DNA of 64,000 nucleotides from Caulobacter sp. X. GTDB lineage: Bacteria > Pseudomonadota > Alphaproteobacteria > Caulobacterales > Caulobacteraceae. The DNA lies in NCBI RefSeq assembly GCF_002742635.1, contig NZ_PEGF01000001.1, positions 2,232,001 to 2,296,000 on the forward strand. The letters run 5' to 3'. Made by a program: the position numbers and the translations under genes. The notes under the pieces were generated by a model. It did not search any database and was not told the origin of the DNA. It worked only from the letters and a program-made list of their open reading frames with translations. The first letter of the stretch is position 1. Every line of letters begins with the position of its first letter. Below are positions 7,946 to 16,859 of this stretch, piece after piece.

Positions 7946-8896
7946 ATGGCCGACGGCCATGCCGAAAGGGTTCTTTCGGTGCTGCGCGACGGCGCCGCGC
8001 CGGCCCTGTCGCCGATCGCCGCCTCGTGGCGGCGCTGCCTGACCCAACATCACCTGGATCCGGAGAACCGAAAGCCGCCCGAGACGCTCACCGGCGGGGA
8101 GCTGCGTCTGGCGCAGGAGCGGATGGGCCCCTTGCTGGCCGCCGCCCAGGACAATCTGGACGCCCTGTTCCAGGCGGTCGGCGACGCCGGCTGCTGCGTT
8201 CTGCTGACCGACGCCGATGGCGTGCCGGTCGATCGTCGAGGCGTGGAGAGCGACGACGCGGTCTTTCGCCGCTGGGGTCTGTGGCAGGGCGCGGTCTGGA
8301 GCGAGGCGCGCGAGGGCACCAATGGCATAGGCACCTGCCTGACCGAGCAGCGCGTGCTGACGGTTCATCGCGACCAACACTTCCACACCCGAAACATCGG
8401 CCTCTCCTGCACCGTCGCGCCCTTGTTCGACCCGACCGGACGCATTGCGGGGGCCCTAGATGTCTCCTCCTGTCGTCAGGGACACGAAGCCCTGACCGGA
8501 ATGGTCGAGCGCATCGTCACCGACGCGGCCCGAAGGATCGAGGCCAAGGCTTTTCGCGAGGCCTTCCCGACGGCCCGGATCGTCCTGCTGCCGGAAACCG
8601 GGGCGGAACGGGCCTCCGTCCCGATGCTGGCGGTCGATGGCGACGACCTGGTGATTGGCGCCACCCGCGCGGCGCGCCAGGCACTGAGGTTGACCGACGA
8701 GACATTGCGGCGCGGGCTGGCTTCACCCGACCGCTCGACCGATCTGGACGACGCCGAGCGCGCCGCCGTCCGCCGCGCCCTGACCCAGGCTGGCGGCAAT
8801 GTCTCGGCGGCCGCCAATCTCCTGGGCCTGTCGCGCGCGACGTTGAACCGGAAACTCAGGCGGCTTGGCCTGGAGCGCGGTCGCGAATTCCACTGA
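7946..8896 (+). CDS. AcoR-like transcriptional regulator (GAF and Fis-type HTH, no AAA+ domain)
   Basis: This 316-residue protein resembles AcoR-type regulators of alcohol, acetoin and aldehyde catabolism. Residues 20-75 carry the SWRRCLTQHHLDPENRKPP segment typical of AcoR N-termini, residues about 80-200 form a GAF domain (WSEAREGTNGIGTCLTEQ, HTRNIGLSCTVAPLFDP), and residues about 268-312 a Fis-type helix-turn-helix (QAGGNVSAAANLLGLSRATL). The sigma-54 ATPase domain with its GAFTGA loop is missing, so it should act with another sigma factor. The start at 7946 has a GGAGGA site 6 bp upstream. It precedes an aldehyde dehydrogenase, with an 18-bp palindrome just after its stop codon. Confidence 0.85.
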   Translation: MADGHAERVLSVLRDGAAPALSPIAASWRRCLTQHHLDPENRKPPETLTGGELRLAQERMGPLLAAAQDNLDALFQAVGDAGCCVLLTDADGVPVDRRGVESDDAVFRRWGLWQGAVWSEAREGTNGIGTCLTEQRVLTVHRDQHFHTRNIGLSCTVAPLFDPTGRIAGALDVSSCRQGHEALTGMVERIVTDAARRIEAKAFREAFPTARIVLLPETGAERASVPMLAVDGDDLVIGATRAARQALRLTDETLRRGLASPDRSTDLDDAERAAVRRALTQAGGNVSAAANLLGLSRATLNRKLRRLGLERGREFH

Positions 8897-8899
8897 ACC

Positions 8900-8917
8900 T
8901 GTCTCAGATCTGAGACA
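8900..8917. promoter_or_regulatory. Perfect 18-bp palindrome upstream of aldehyde dehydrogenase
   Basis: TGTCTCAGATCTGAGACA is a perfect palindrome 3 bp after the AcoR-like stop codon and about 100 bp before the aldehyde dehydrogenase start. Its TGT-N12-ACA outline is of the kind bound by AcoR-type Fis-HTH activators, so it is a strong candidate operator for the adjacent regulator. Assignment to that regulator is inferred from position. Confidence 0.65.
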
Positions 8918-9015
8918 CATCCTCCCCGCCTCGCCTCGGGCCAGCTTCGCCGAGCGGGAACCCGAGTCGCACACTTCCTCCAGAAGCCCGCCGAGAAGGC
9001 GGCATGGAGGAAACC

Positions 9016-10536
9016 ATGACCAAACCCGAATTCATCGAGTCCCTGGCGCGCCCGCCGTTCAAGGCTCGCTATGACAATTTCATCGGCGGCCAGTGGGTCG
9101 CTCCGGCTGACGGACGCTATTTCGACAACAGCTCGCCGATCCACGGCCAGAAGATCTGCGAGATCGCCCGCTCGCAGGATGTCGATATCGAGCGCGCCCT
9201 GGACGCCGCCCACGCCGCCAAGGCCGCCTGGGGAAAGACCAGCGCGGCCGATCGCTCTCGCATCCTGCTGCGCATCGCCGACCGGATGGAAGAGAACCTC
9301 GCGGTCCTGGCCACGGCCGAGACCTGGGACAACGGAAAGCCCATCCGCGAGACCCTGGCCGCCGACATTCCGCTGGCGATCGACCACTTCCGCTATTTCG
9401 CCGGCTGCCTGCGCAGCCAGGAAGGCTCGATCTCGGAGATTGACCACGACACCATCGCCTATCACTTCCACGAGCCGCTGGGCGTGGTGGGGCAGATCAT
9501 CCCATGGAACTTCCCGCTGCTGATGGCCTGCTGGAAGCTCGCGCCCGCCCTGGCGGCCGGCAACTGCGTGGTATTGAAGCCCGCCGAGCAGACCCCCGCC
9601 TCGATCATGGTGTGGGCCGAGCTGATCGGCGACCTGCTGCCGGCCGGCGTGCTCAACATCGTCAACGGCTTCGGGATCGAGGTGGGCAAGCCGCTGGCGT
9701 CCAGCCCCCGCATCGCCAAGATCGCCTTCACGGGCGAGACATCCACCGGTCGGCTGATCATGCAGTACGCCGCCCAGAACCTGATCCCGGTAACCCTGGA
9801 GCTGGGCGGCAAGTCCCCGAACATCTTCTTCGACGACGTTGTCCGCGAGGACGACGACTATCTGGACAAGGCCCTGGAAGGCTTCACGATGTTCGCCCTG
9901 AACCAGGGCGAAGTCTGCACCTGTCCCAGCCGCGCCCTGGTGCAGGAGTCGATCTACGAGCGGTTCATGGAGCGCGCCCTCAAGCGCGTGAACGCGGTGG
10001 TCCAGGGCAGCCCGCTGGATCCGGCGACGATGATCGGCGCCCAGGCGTCCGAGGAGCAGCTGAACAAGATCCTCGGCTACATGGACATCGGCCGGCAGGA
10101 GGGCGCCAAGCTGCTGACCGGCGGCCACCGCAAGGTCCTGCCAGGGCAGTTGGCCGACGGCTACTATGTCGAGCCCACGGTCTTCGAGGGCCATAACAAG
10201 ATGCGGATCTTCCAGGAGGAGATCTTCGGTCCGGTTCTGGCCGTGACCACCTTCAAGACCGAGGAAGAGGCGTTGGCGATCGCCAACGACACCGCCTTTG
10301 GCCTGGGCGCGGGCGTGTGGAGCCGCGACGCCAACCGCTGCTACCGCTTCGGTCGAGGCATCGAGGCGGGCCGGGTGTGGACCAACTGCTACCACGCCTA
10401 TCCCGCCCACGCAGCCTTCGGCGGCTACAAGCAGTCGGGCGTGGGCCGCGAGACCCACAAGATGATGCTGGACCACTATCAGCAGACCAAGAACCTGCTG
10501 GTCAGCTACAGCCCGAAAGCGTTGGGCTTCTTCTGA
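9016..10536 (+). CDS. Aldehyde dehydrogenase (ExaC/AldA type)
   Basis: This 506-residue NAD(P)+-dependent enzyme oxidises aldehydes, probably acetaldehyde, to the acid. Family motifs are clear: [13 protein letters not shown], the cofactor loop [29 protein letters not shown], the general-base Glu in LELGGKSPN, and the nucleophile Cys in [15 protein letters not shown]. The length and the EVCTCPSR context match the ExaC/AldA acetaldehyde dehydrogenases rather than betaine aldehyde enzymes. The start at 9016 has GGAGG 8 bp upstream (an ATG at 9004 would overlap that site). The upstream AcoR-like gene and palindrome suggest aldehyde or alcohol induction, and acetyl-CoA synthetase follows, giving a route from acetaldehyde to acetyl-CoA. 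Confidence 0.95.
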   Translation: MTKPEFIESLARPPFKARYDNFIGGQWVAPADGRYFDNSSPIHGQKICEIARSQDVDIERALDAAHAAKAAWGKTSAADRSRILLRIADRMEENLAVLATAETWDNGKPIRETLAADIPLAIDHFRYFAGCLRSQEGSISEIDHDTIAYHFHEPLGVVGQIIPWNFPLLMACWKLAPALAAGNCVVLKPAEQTPASIMVWAELIGDLLPAGVLNIVNGFGIEVGKPLASSPRIAKIAFTGETSTGRLIMQYAAQNLIPVTLELGGKSPNIFFDDVVREDDDYLDKALEGFTMFALNQGEVCTCPSRALVQESIYERFMERALKRVNAVVQGSPLDPATMIGAQASEEQLNKILGYMDIGRQEGAKLLTGGHRKVLPGQLADGYYVEPTVFEGHNKMRIFQEEIFGPVLAVTTFKTEEEALAIANDTAFGLGAGVWSRDANRCYRFGRGIEAGRVWTNCYHAYPAHAAFGGYKQSGVGRETHKMMLDHYQQTKNLLVSYSPKALGFF

Positions 10537-10563
10537 TCCAACACTGATCTCTGGGCGACAAGC

Positions 10564-10601
10564 CCGGGCGCGAGAAACCGCAATGGTCTTCTTGCGCCCG
10601 G
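10564..10601 (+). terminator. Hairpin after aldehyde dehydrogenase
   Basis: A 13-bp stem (CCGGGCGCGAGAA / TTCTTGCGCCCGG, one G-U pair) with a 12-nt loop lies 27 bp after the aldehyde dehydrogenase stop and 50 bp before acs. It lacks a U-run. It probably separates the two transcription units or protects the upstream mRNA. Confidence 0.5.
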
Positions 10602-10650
10602 CGCTTGGCTTCGCCTATTCCGGCGGCAATAATACAAGGGAGTTAGGCGG

Positions 10651-12591
10651 GTGAGCGACGGCATGCTGTTTCCGGTTCCGAAGGCCTGGGGCGAACGCGC
10701 CCACCTCAACGCCGAAGCCCTGGCGGCCGCGCGACGACGCGCCAACGAGGACCCGCACGGGTATTGGAAAGACCTAGCCGGCCGCCTGGACTGGATCACG
10801 CCGCCGACCAAGATCAAGGATGTCTCCTTCCACGAAGAGGACTTCCGGATCCGCTGGTACGAGGACGGCGTCCTCAACGTCTCGGCTAACTGCATCGACC
10901 GCCACCTGCCCCACCGCGCCCACGAGGTCGCGCTGATCTGGGAAGGCGACGATCCCGCCGCCTCGCGCAAGATCACCTATGCCGAGCTGCACGAGCAGGT
11001 TTGCCGCATGGCCAACGTGTTCAAGGCGCACGGCGTGACCAAGGGCGATCGGGTCACGATCTACCTGCCGATGATCCCCGAGGCGGCCTACGCCATGCTG
11101 GCCTGCGCCCGCATCGGCGCGGTGCACTCGGTGGTCTTCGCGGGCTTCTCGCCCGACAGCCTGGCCGGCCGCATCAACGACTGCGACTCCAAGCTGGTGA
11201 TCACCGCCGACGAAGGCGTTCGGGGCGGCAAGCGTATCCCGCTCAAGGTCAATGTCGACGCGGCCCTCGCCCATTGCCCCGGCGTCGAGAAGGTCCTGGT
11301 CGTCACCCGCACCGGCGCCAGCGTGCCGCTGACCGCCGGGCGCGACGTCATCTACGAACACGCCGCCGCCAAGGCCTCGATCCATTGCGCCGCCGAGCCG
11401 ATGAACGCCGAGGATCCGCTGTTCATCCTCTACACCTCGGGCTCGACGGGTAAGCCCAAGGGCGTGCTGCACACCACCGGCGGCTATCTGGTCTGGGCCA
11501 GCTGGACCCACGAGGTGGTGTTCGACTACCGGCCCGGCGAAATCTATTGGTGCACGGCCGACGTGGGCTGGGTCACCGGCCACACCTACATCGTCTACGG
11601 ACCGCTCGCGAACGGCGCGACCAGCGTGATGTTCGAAGGCGTGCCGAACTATCCCTGCAACAGCCGCTTCTGGCAGGTGATCGACAAGCACAAGGTCGAG
11701 ATCTTCTACACCGCCCCGACCGCCCTGCGCGCCCTGATGCGCGAGGGCGAGGCTCCAGTGGAGCGCACCTCGCGCGCCTCGCTGCGCCTGCTGGGCAGCG
11801 TGGGCGAGCCGATCAACCCGGAAGCCTGGCTCTGGTACCACCGCGTGGTCGGCGAGAGCCGCTGCCCGATCGTCGACACCTGGTGGCAGACGGAAACCGG
11901 CGGCACGCTGATGACGCCGCTGCCCGGCGCCGACGCGCTGAAGCCCGGCTCGGCGTGCGGGCCCATGCCCGGCGTGAACCCCGAACTGGTCGACGCCGAA
12001 GGCGGGGTGCTGGAGGGCGCGACCGAGGGCAACCTCGTGATCACCGACAGCTGGCCCGGCCAGATGCGCACGGTCTATGGCGACCACCGCCGCTTCTTCG
12101 AGACCTACTTCTCGACCTATCCCGGCAAGTATTTCACAGGCGACGGCTGCCGCCGGGACGCCGACGGCTACTACTGGATCACCGGGCGCGTGGACGACGT
12201 GCTGAACGTCTCGGGCCACCGCCTGGGCACGGCCGAGGTGGAGAGCGCCCTGGTCGCCCACCCCCGCGTCGCCGAGGCGGCGGTCGTCGGCTATCCGCAC
12301 CAGATCAAGGGCCAAGGCATCTATTGCTACGTCACCCTGAACGCCGGGGTGGCGCCCAGCGAACCGCTGCGCAAGGAGCTGACCGACTGGGTCCGCCGCG
12401 AGATCGGTCCGATCGCGACCCCCGACGTCATCCAGTGGGCGCCGGGCCTGCCGAAGACCCGCTCGGGCAAGATCATGCGCCGCATCCTGCGTAAGATCGC
12501 CGAGAACGAGCTGGAGAGCCTGGGCGACACCTCGACCCTGGCCGATCCGTCGGTCGTGGACGATCTCGTCCAGAACCGCGCCGGCGCGTGA
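10651..12591 (+). CDS. acsA: Acetyl-CoA synthetase (AMP-forming)
   Basis: This 646-residue enzyme activates acetate with ATP and CoA to acetyl-CoA. Visible motifs are the P-loop [19 protein letters not shown], the acetate pocket region [16 protein letters not shown], the hinge [20 protein letters not shown] and the C-terminal [11 protein letters not shown], whose lysine is the acetylation-controlled catalytic residue. The start is a GTG at 10651 with an AAGGGAG ribosome site just upstream. It follows an aldehyde dehydrogenase, whose acetate product it can use, though a hairpin between them suggests separate control. Confidence 0.97.
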   Translation: MSDGMLFPVPKAWGERAHLNAEALAAARRRANEDPHGYWKDLAGRLDWITPPTKIKDVSFHEEDFRIRWYEDGVLNVSANCIDRHLPHRAHEVALIWEGDDPAASRKITYAELHEQVCRMANVFKAHGVTKGDRVTIYLPMIPEAAYAMLACARIGAVHSVVFAGFSPDSLAGRINDCDSKLVITADEGVRGGKRIPLKVNVDAALAHCPGVEKVLVVTRTGASVPLTAGRDVIYEHAAAKASIHCAAEPMNAEDPLFILYTSGSTGKPKGVLHTTGGYLVWASWTHEVVFDYRPGEIYWCTADVGWVTGHTYIVYGPLANGATSVMFEGVPNYPCNSRFWQVIDKHKVEIFYTAPTALRALMREGEAPVERTSRASLRLLGSVGEPINPEAWLWYHRVVGESRCPIVDTWWQTETGGTLMTPLPGADALKPGSACGPMPGVNPELVDAEGGVLEGATEGNLVITDSWPGQMRTVYGDHRRFFETYFSTYPGKYFTGDGCRRDADGYYWITGRVDDVLNVSGHRLGTAEVESALVAHPRVAEAAVVGYPHQIKGQGIYCYVTLNAGVAPSEPLRKELTDWVRREIGPIATPDVIQWAPGLPKTRSGKIMRRILRKIAENELESLGDTSTLADPSVVDDLVQNRAGA

Positions 12592-12628
12592 GGCCTGACG
12601 AAAGTCGCGCCGAGGCGTTAGCTTCGGC

Positions 12629-13186
12629 GTGATGCACTCGATCGCCCTCGCCCTGAGCCTCTCTCTCGCCATGGCCTCATCGGCCATGCGCGCGGAAGAT
12701 GGCGAACGCAGCGATGGCGTCGACGTGTCGATGCGGCTCGACGATCAAGGACACGGGGTCGTCCGCGCCCACACCGAGATCGCCGCGTCGCCAGAGGTGG
12801 TCTATCGCACCCTGCTCGACTGTGACCGCGCAGCGCGGATCATGCCGGGGGTCCGGCGCTGCAAGATCGTATCCAAGGACGCGGCCGGAGAAATCCGCGA
12901 GCATGTGGTGCGGTTCAGCTTCTTCCTCCCGCCGGTGCGTTCGACCTCGCGGGTGACGCTGGAGCCGAACCGGCTGATCCGCTTCACCTGCATCCGCGGC
13001 GACATCCGCGCCTGTGATGGCGCCTGGAGGCTGACGCCTCTGGACGGCGGGCGACGGACGCAGGTGGACTATGATTTCTGGGCCAGCGCGCCGTTCGGCC
13101 TGCCCATCGATCTGGTCGGGCGCATGATGCGGCGTGATGCGCCAGCGGCGCTGCAGGCCCTGCGTCGCGAGTGCGAGCGGCCATGA
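12629..13186 (+). CDS. SRPBCC (START/polyketide cyclase-like) exported protein
   Basis: This 185-residue protein begins with a signal peptide (MHSIALALSLSLAMASSAMRA) and continues as a SRPBCC ligand-binding fold: HTEIAASPEVVYRTLLDCDRA is the typical first helix-grip segment and the end has FGLPIDLVGRMMRRDAPAALQALR. Such domains bind hydrophobic ligands; no catalytic function can be assigned. The start is GTG 12629 or ATG 12632. Its TGA stop overlaps the ATG of the next gene (ATGA), so the two are translationally coupled. Confidence 0.75.
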   Translation: MMHSIALALSLSLAMASSAMRAEDGERSDGVDVSMRLDDQGHGVVRAHTEIAASPEVVYRTLLDCDRAARIMPGVRRCKIVSKDAAGEIREHVVRFSFFLPPVRSTSRVTLEPNRLIRFTCIRGDIRACDGAWRLTPLDGGRRTQVDYDFWASAPFGLPIDLVGRMMRRDAPAALQALRRECERP

Positions 13187-13611
13187 CATCGCGCCCGCCC
13201 CACGAGCCCGATGGCCTGATGCTGTTCGACGGGGTGTGCAACCTGTGCCACGGCGCGGTTCAGGCGGTCTTGGCGATCGACCGCGAAGGCGCCATCCGCT
13301 TCACGCCTCTGCAGTCGCCCTATGGCCAGGCGCTCGCCGCGCGGCACGGCCTGAACCCGGAGTCGCCTGACAGCTTCGTCTTTCTTGACCAGGGCCGGGC
13401 GCTCATCAAGACGGCGGCGGTCGCGGCGATCCTGCGTCGCTCATCCCAGCCCTGGCGGTGGCTGGCGATCCTCGACCGCCTGCCGCGCGGTCTCACGGAC
13501 CAGATCTATGACGCGATCGCTCGCAACCGCTATCGGCTCTTTGGACGGCGCGAGCATTGCATGGTCCCGACCGAGGACCAGCGCGCCCGGTTCATCACCG
13601 AAGCGCCCTAG
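13183..13611 (+). CDS. DCC family thiol-disulfide oxidoreductase (DUF393)
   Basis: This 142-residue protein has the signature LMLFDGVCNLCHGAVQAVLAID near its start; the FDGxCxLC motif holds the paired cysteines that define the DCC family, related to thioredoxin folds. The later AILRRSSQPWRWLAILDRLP and the ending YRLFGRREHCMVPT also match the family. It is predicted to be a redox protein of unknown target. It overlaps the upstream SRPBCC gene by 4 bp and its stop overlaps the stop of the facing phytochrome gene by 4 bp. Confidence 0.85.
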   Translation: MTSRPPHEPDGLMLFDGVCNLCHGAVQAVLAIDREGAIRFTPLQSPYGQALAARHGLNPESPDSFVFLDQGRALIKTAAVAAILRRSSQPWRWLAILDRLPRGLTDQIYDAIARNRYRLFGRREHCMVPTEDQRARFITEAP

Positions 13612-16142
13612 AACAACGCCGCGACGCTCTCGGCGCTGTAGGGCTTCTGCAGCACCGGCGTATCCCGGAAGCGGTCGGGAAAGGCCGCGCTGTCGCCAAA
13701 GCCGGTGCCAAACGCGAACGGCACGCCCGCCTCCTGCAGCGCCTGGGCTACCGGGAAGCTGGTCTCCGATCCGAGATTCACGTCCAGGATCGCGAAGGGC
13801 GGCACAGCCTCCGCCAGCGCCTCCAGAGCTTGGCCGACGCTGGAGACGACCGTCACCTGCTTGACCCCCAGGCGCGTCAGCATGTCCTCAAGATCGAGCG
13901 CGATGATCATGTTGTCTTCAAGGACCAGCATACGGTCCGGCGCCCGGACGGGCGTCTCCGCGCGCTTGGCCTTGGCGATCGTCGCCTCGACTCCTTCGGT
14001 GGTCACGTAGCGCGCCGGGATGCGAATCCGCGCCTGGAACCCCTCGGGACGGTAGTCCAGGGTCACTTCGCCATCCAGGTCGTGCGGAATGGAATGCTCG
14101 ATGATGGTCGAACCGAACCCTCGGCGCGTGGGCGGCCTGACCATTGGACCGTCGCGCTCGCGCCAGTCGATGATCAGGTCGCCTTGGGCGTCACGCATCC
14201 AGTCCACCGTCACATACCCACGCTGATCGCAAAGGGCTCCATACTTGGCGGAGTTCGTCATCAGCTCATGGATGACGAGCGACAGAAGCGAGAAGGCGTC
14301 AGGCGCAAGCGCCGTGGGCGCGCCGGTCAGGCGCACACGGTCGGCCTTGGCGCTCAGATAGGCTTCCGCCTCGGCGGTGATCAGGTCGCTCAGCGCGCCC
14401 GGCCCCCATTGGTGGCGGGTGATTTGATCATGCGCCCGCGCCAGGGCCTGGACGCGGCCGCCCACCACCTCGGCGAACTGCTCGACCGTCGACACCCCCG
14501 CGCGGCTCTGGCTGATCAGCCCCCGGATCAGGCCCAGGATGTTGCGGACCCGGTGGTTCAGCTCCGCGATCAGCAACTCCTGCCGCTGGTTGGCGCGCTG
14601 CCGCTCCTCGTCGGCGAGGTCGGTCAGGCGGAAGACGATCTCCAGCAGGCTGACCCGCATGCTCTCGGCCAGGAAGCGCTCGGCCTGCGTCCAGGGTCGA
14701 CTATGGCCGCGCACGGTCTCTTCCCACGCCTCGAAGCTCTTGCGGGGCGTCAGCCGCTCGCCCAGGGGTCCGACCTGTACAAGCTTCGCGGGCTGCCCTG
14801 CCCAGACGACGGTCTGGGCCTCCTCCTTGCGGAAGAAGATCAGATAGTCGCGCGGCGCCCGCGACAACGGCACCGCCATCATGCCCGCCGCCTTGCCGGC
14901 CCAGGACGCGGCCGACGGCAACAGCCCAGCGATCTCATTGGTCGCGAAGACCGTATGGGTGTCCTTTTCGCGCAGCAGACGGATCAGGGCGTGCACATTG
15001 CTGGCGTCCGGCGTCGAATCCCGCAGCGTCAGCCGCCCGTCCAGCCACAGCGCCAAGCCGTCGCAATGGATGAGGCGACACAGGTCGTCGAGGTAGGGAC
15101 TGAGCGTGTCCGTCCCCTGGGGCGCGCCCACGACCGCCGCCATCATCCGATCGTGCAAGGCGCGCGCCTCGGCCTGGCGACGCATCTCGATCTCCCGCTC
15201 GCGGCTTTCAAGCGTCAGGGAGAACAGCTGTCCGAACAGCTCCGCGGCGGTCCGGCGTTCGTAGCTGATGTGCTTGGGCCCGTAGTGATGGCAGGCGAAC
15301 AGGCCCCAAAGCTTGCCATCGCGCAGGATCGAGATCGACAGCGAGGCTCCGACGCCCATGTTGCGCAGATACTCGATATGGATCGGCGAGACGGCCCGCA
15401 ACATGCTCATCGACAGGTCCACGGGCTCGCCGGTGACGCTGACCTGAGGCGCGATCGGTGAGACCTCGGCATCGACGTCGGCGATGATCCGCAGCCAGTT
15501 GCGTTCGTACAGGGCCCGCGCCTGGACCGGGATATCGGAAGCGGGATAGCGCTGCCCCAGGAACGATCCGACGCCGGGGCGCACCGACTCGGCGATCACC
15601 TCGCCGGCGCCGTCGTGGCTGAAGCGGTAGACCATGACCCGGTCGAACTCCGTCAGCGCCCGAACCTGGCGCGCGGCCTCGTGGCAGAAGTCCTCGAAGC
15701 CCGGACGCGCGGCGATCCGCATGGTCATGGAGCGCACCGCCGAGGCCGCCTCGATCAAGGCTTCGGCCTGGCTTGGCTCCCCCTCGATAATCAGCATGCG
15801 GCCGGAATAGTGCAGCGCCAGGTCAAAGTCCTCGCCGCCATCGACCAACGGCTGGCCGAACATCCGCTCGACCGCGTCGGCCCCGCGCATGATCTGCAAT
15901 CGCCCGCGGATGGCGTGAATGGCATGACCGCTCATGACCTGCGTCAGGGGCCGGCCAATGAGATCCGTCGCCGACAGGCCCAGAAACCGCAGCGTGGTGG
16001 TCGAGGCGTGGACGACCAGCCAGTCGGTGTCGACGGCGAGCAGAAAGCCGAAGGGCTGAATCGCGCCGAGCATATGGATCGGCTCGCGATCGCAGTTGGT
16101 CAGATCGACCTCAAATCCGGACATGGGCGCCGGCTCGGACAT
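13608..16142 (-). CDS. bphP: Bacteriophytochrome with HWE histidine kinase and receiver domain
   Basis: This 844-residue red/far-red photoreceptor starts MSEPAPMSGFEVDLTNCDRE; Cys17 is at the position where bacteriophytochromes attach biliverdin. A PAS domain (about 10-110), GAF domain (about 130-300, with the chromophore motif YPASDIPVQAR) and PHY domain (about 315-490) follow. The kinase has its H-box at AELNHRVRNILGLI (His530) and the HWE marks HELMTNSAKYGA and DWRERDGP. A receiver domain ends the protein (LVLEDNMIIALD, phospho-acceptor Asp787, KPYS), making it a hybrid. The start was chosen after the heme oxygenase reading frame; longer forms lack homology. It overlaps the 3' end of heme oxygenase by 32 bp, so pigment and protein are made together. 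Confidence 0.93.
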   Translation of the reverse strand: MSEPAPMSGFEVDLTNCDREPIHMLGAIQPFGFLLAVDTDWLVVHASTTTLRFLGLSATDLIGRPLTQVMSGHAIHAIRGRLQIMRGADAVERMFGQPLVDGGEDFDLALHYSGRMLIIEGEPSQAEALIEAASAVRSMTMRIAARPGFEDFCHEAARQVRALTEFDRVMVYRFSHDGAGEVIAESVRPGVGSFLGQRYPASDIPVQARALYERNWLRIIADVDAEVSPIAPQVSVTGEPVDLSMSMLRAVSPIHIEYLRNMGVGASLSISILRDGKLWGLFACHHYGPKHISYERRTAAELFGQLFSLTLESREREIEMRRQAEARALHDRMMAAVVGAPQGTDTLSPYLDDLCRLIHCDGLALWLDGRLTLRDSTPDASNVHALIRLLREKDTHTVFATNEIAGLLPSAASWAGKAAGMMAVPLSRAPRDYLIFFRKEEAQTVVWAGQPAKLVQVGPLGERLTPRKSFEAWEETVRGHSRPWTQAERFLAESMRVSLLEIVFRLTDLADEERQRANQRQELLIAELNHRVRNILGLIRGLISQSRAGVSTVEQFAEVVGGRVQALARAHDQITRHQWGPGALSDLITAEAEAYLSAKADRVRLTGAPTALAPDAFSLLSLVIHELMTNSAKYGALCDQRGYVTVDWMRDAQGDLIIDWRERDGPMVRPPTRRGFGSTIIEHSIPHDLDGEVTLDYRPEGFQARIRIPARYVTTEGVEATIAKAKRAETPVRAPDRMLVLEDNMIIALDLEDMLTRLGVKQVTVVSSVGQALEALAEAVPPFAILDVNLGSETSFPVAQALQEAGVPFAFGTGFGDSAAFPDRFRDTPVLQKPYSAESVAALF

Positions 16143-16701
16143 TCGGGACTCCAGGCGAGGCGGCGGTCTCGAACGCGGCCGAGAAACACTGAAACCCATA
16201 TCGCGCACCCGCGATGGCCTCGTCTGTCCGCAAGCCGACTTTCGGCTGCGCTTCCAACCACGCCAGGAAGGAGCGCCAGAGATCGGCCTCGTCGCCATGG
16301 CTGAGGTAGCTGGTCGGCAAGCCGGGCGCCGCCCCGCGCACGCGGCGCGCCAGGAAACGCGCGCCCAGCCTTGAACCCTCGAGAACATAGAGGAGCCCGA
16401 CGGCGAACCCTCGCGACGGCGTGGGCTGAGCCGCCATGGCGGGAGGCGCCAGACCCAGGGCGGCGAGATCGCGCGACACCGCCGCGCGTCGGCTCCGGTC
16501 GGGCCAGTCGTCCAGCCAGGTCCCGACGCCGGCCCGCTCCAGGGCCAGCTCCAAGGGCGTCAGGGCGGCGGCGGACGCTGAGAGGAACCGCCCATATCCA
16601 GAGATGCTCTCAAAATCGAAGGCCGCCGCGACAGCGTCCAGCGCCGCATGGTCTTGAGCGGTCGCCGCGCGCAGGCGGTCACGAAGCAAAGGTGCAGTCA
16701 A
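16111..16701 (-). CDS. bphO: Heme oxygenase (biliverdin-producing)
   Basis: This 196-residue protein resembles BphO/PigA-type heme oxygenases: RLRAATAQDHAALDAV near the start includes the proximal heme-ligand histidine, and the distal helix segment GLLYVLEGSRLGARFLARRV carries the conserved glycine-rich region. It should cleave heme to biliverdin, CO and iron. It lies directly upstream of and overlaps the bacteriophytochrome gene, which needs biliverdin, so this is the standard bphO-bphP operon. The divergent neighbour is an M16 peptidase gene. Confidence 0.92.
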   Translation of the reverse strand: MTAPLLRDRLRAATAQDHAALDAVAAAFDFESISGYGRFLSASAAALTPLELALERAGVGTWLDDWPDRSRRAAVSRDLAALGLAPPAMAAQPTPSRGFAVGLLYVLEGSRLGARFLARRVRGAAPGLPTSYLSHGDEADLWRSFLAWLEAQPKVGLRTDEAIAGARYGFQCFSAAFETAASPGVPNVRAGAHVRI

Positions 16702-16753
16702 TCAGGGCCCCACGCGCGCGACCCGCGAGCGGGGAGCCGAGACGAGCGTTTTT

Positions 16754-16770
16754 AACGGCCATTGGCCGTT
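16754..16770. promoter_or_regulatory. Palindrome with flanking T-run in bphO/M16 divergent region
   Basis: AACGGCC-ATT-GGCCGTT is a perfect 7-bp inverted repeat followed by TTTGTT. It lies 53 bp upstream of bphO and 90 bp upstream of the M16 peptidase gene. It looks like a small terminator but sits between two divergent starts, so an operator or a leader attenuator is the more likely role. Confidence 0.35.
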
Positions 16771-16859
16771 TTTGTTCCCGGCAGATGACAGCTCGGTAAG
16801 GTTTATCTCGAAACGGGGAGTGCTAGGGTTCGGCGCGACTGTTCAGGAGTTTCTCGCGC

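Noticed and set aside
8476..10476. 666-residue open frame antisense to the aldehyde dehydrogenase
   Set aside because: Shadow of a real gene in GC-rich DNA; no recognisable domain, and the opposite frame is a clear enzyme. The same applies to long antisense frames at 10774-12687, 16902-18932 and 37220-39316.
13557..15461. 634-residue plus-strand frame opposite the phytochrome gene
   Set aside because: His/Arg/Gln-rich composition typical of antisense GC-rich codons; the phytochrome on the other strand is unambiguous.
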